Positions 63,296 to 64,000 of a DNA stretch of 64,000 nucleotides are shown piece by piece. The position numbers and the translations under genes are program-made. The stretch comes from Burkholderia paludis (GTDB lineage Bacteria > Pseudomonadota > Gammaproteobacteria > Burkholderiales > Burkholderiaceae), in the NCBI RefSeq assembly GCF_000732615.1, contig NZ_JPGL01000029.1, positions 1-64,000 on the forward strand. The letters are read 5' to 3'. The first letter of the stretch is position 1, and each line of letters starts with the position of its first letter. The notes beneath the pieces are model-generated. The model saw only the letters and a list, made by a program, of their open reading frames with translations. It did not search any database and was not told where the DNA came from.

Positions 63296-63754
63296 GTGGA
63301 AACGTCGATGAAACTCGACATCCTGAGCGTGGAGGATGTGCTGTTCTCCGGCGACGCGCATTTCGTCGTCGCGCCGGGGGAAAGCGGCGAGCTGGGGATC
63401 TACCCGCACCACGCGCCGCTGCTCACGCGGTTGCGGCCGGGCGTCGTGACGGTGGTCGAGGCGCCGGGCGGCCCGCATCGCCGCCTCCTCGTCGCGGGCG
63501 GCCTGCTGGAGGTGAGCCGCGACGGCGTGACGCTGATCGCCGATCATGCGCTGCGCACGCCCGAGCTCGACGACCTGCGGGCGCGCGAGGCGCGACGCGC
63601 GGCCGACGACTGGCGCCGCGAACATGCGCCCGAGCACCGGCGCGCATTCGATTTCGCGTCGGCCCGCACGGAGCTGATGGACGAGATCCGGCGTTTCTTC
63701 GCGATGGCGATGCGGCAGCACACGACGCGCGATACGCCGGGCGGCGCCGGCTAG
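63296..63754 (+). CDS. atpC: ATP synthase epsilon subunit (isolated copy)
   Basis: A 152-residue epsilon subunit: beta-sandwich about 5-90 (L-D-I-L-S-V-E-D-V-L-F-S-G-D-A, G-E-L-G-I-Y-P-H-H-A-P-L-L-T, V-A-G-G-L-L-E-V-S), then a charged helical C-terminus. GTG 63296 has GGAGG 5 bp upstream, so it is preferred to ATG 63308. It lies 12 bp after atpG, where atpD normally separates the two. In F1 the two proteins touch directly in the rotor stalk, so a gamma-epsilon complex is possible without others being encoded here. Confidence 0.9.
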   Translation: METSMKLDILSVEDVLFSGDAHFVVAPGESGELGIYPHHAPLLTRLRPGVVTVVEAPGGPHRRLLVAGGLLEVSRDGVTLIADHALRTPELDDLRAREARRAADDWRREHAPEHRRAFDFASARTELMDEIRRFFAMAMRQHTTRDTPGGAG

Positions 63755-63775
63755 GGCCGTGCCGCCCGCGCGCGG

Positions 63776-63997
63776 TCAGTCGCCGCGCAGCTTCCGGAAG
63801 CGCGGCGTGCCGTCTTCGAGGTTGCCGTTGAACATCGCTTCCGGACGCACCCACAGCCCGCGCACATGCGGCCACAGGTGCTCGTACGCGACCACGGATT
63901 CACCGGTTTCCGAATGACGGGCAACGCCGATGTAACGATACAGCCCGCCCTTGTAGTGGCGATGCGTTGCGAGCTGTTCGGCTTCCTGTTCGGTCAT
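63776..63997 (-). CDS. DUF1653 domain protein
   Basis: A 73-residue protein matching DUF1653: H-Y-K-G-G-L-Y-R-Y-I-G-V-A-R-H-S-E-T-G-E (14-33), then V-A-Y-E-H-L-W-P and L-W-V-R-P-E-A-M-F. This is a small beta-rich fold of unknown function, common in Proteobacteria. It is convergent with atpC and starts 3 bp from the window's right edge, so its promoter lies outside. The ATG at 63997 gives the family's usual length. Confidence 0.88.
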   Translation of the reverse strand: MTEQEAEQLATHRHYKGGLYRYIGVARHSETGESVVAYEHLWPHVRGLWVRPEAMFNGNLEDGTPRFRKLRGD

Positions 63998-64000
63998 GAT

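Overview
The window is about 68% GC with strong third-position GC bias. Its gene families match a Burkholderia (cepacia-complex-like) secondary replicon: PiuA/PiuC iron uptake, OprB porin, darcynin, panE, many AraC/LuxR/TetR regulators and an alternative AckA-Pta set. That assignment is inference from gene content. No phage, integrase, insertion sequence, CRISPR array, rRNA or convincing tRNA was seen.

Layout. 1-5 kb: a proline-rich wall-like protein cut by the window edge and abutting a 26-C run, an EF-hand exported protein, an OmpR/EnvZ-type two-component pair, a DUF4410 lipoprotein, a DapB-like reductase and a cupin. 5.7-10.4 kb: SDR + MoaF-like pair, divergent AraC regulator, EamA exporter, a small membrane protein and an entericidin-like lipoprotein. 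10.6-12.1 kb: an aspartate carbamoyltransferase with an N-terminal helix-turn-helix, whose promoter carries a perfect palindrome. 12.7-16.5 kb: a Fur-box-like site and a PiuA-Sel1-PiuC iron operon. 16.6-20.2 kb: Phd/PIN toxin-antitoxin, VanX-type dipeptidase, MocA-like transferase, panE. 20.4-24.1 kb: chemoreceptor, NarL-type regulator, two small unknown proteins.

24.2-37.9 kb is the most unusual part. A VpsR/BerB-like sigma-54 activator lies downstream of five consecutive genes for secreted low-complexity proteins (Gly/Ser/Asn- and Ala/Pro-rich). A 2-kb gene-poor spacer with an AT-rich dyad follows. On the other side, transcribed away, is an operon with a good sigma-54 promoter encoding UDP-xylose synthase-like, GalE and UDP-glucose dehydrogenase proteins plus a fusion of a family-2 glycosyltransferase to a GH26-like hydrolase. 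I infer an extracellular-matrix (polysaccharide plus protein) island under RpoN control.

38-47.6 kb: AraC regulator with a 21-bp-spaced direct repeat in front of an isoquinoline-oxidoreductase-like (IorAB) operon, a standalone OmpR-type winged-helix protein, asparagine synthetase, and two divergent LuxR solos. 47.7-57.1 kb: an atypical Nramp transporter with a 45-residue upstream ORF, OprB porin convergent with a lipoprotein trehalase, TetR regulator, a frameshifted darcynin gene and an MFS exporter. 57.3-64 kb: a possible minus-strand small RNA, a YcaQ-like DNA glycosylase, a PHA-synthase-like hydrolase with acetate kinase and phosphate acetyltransferase, and finally an isolated AtpG-AtpC pair without other ATP synthase subunits.
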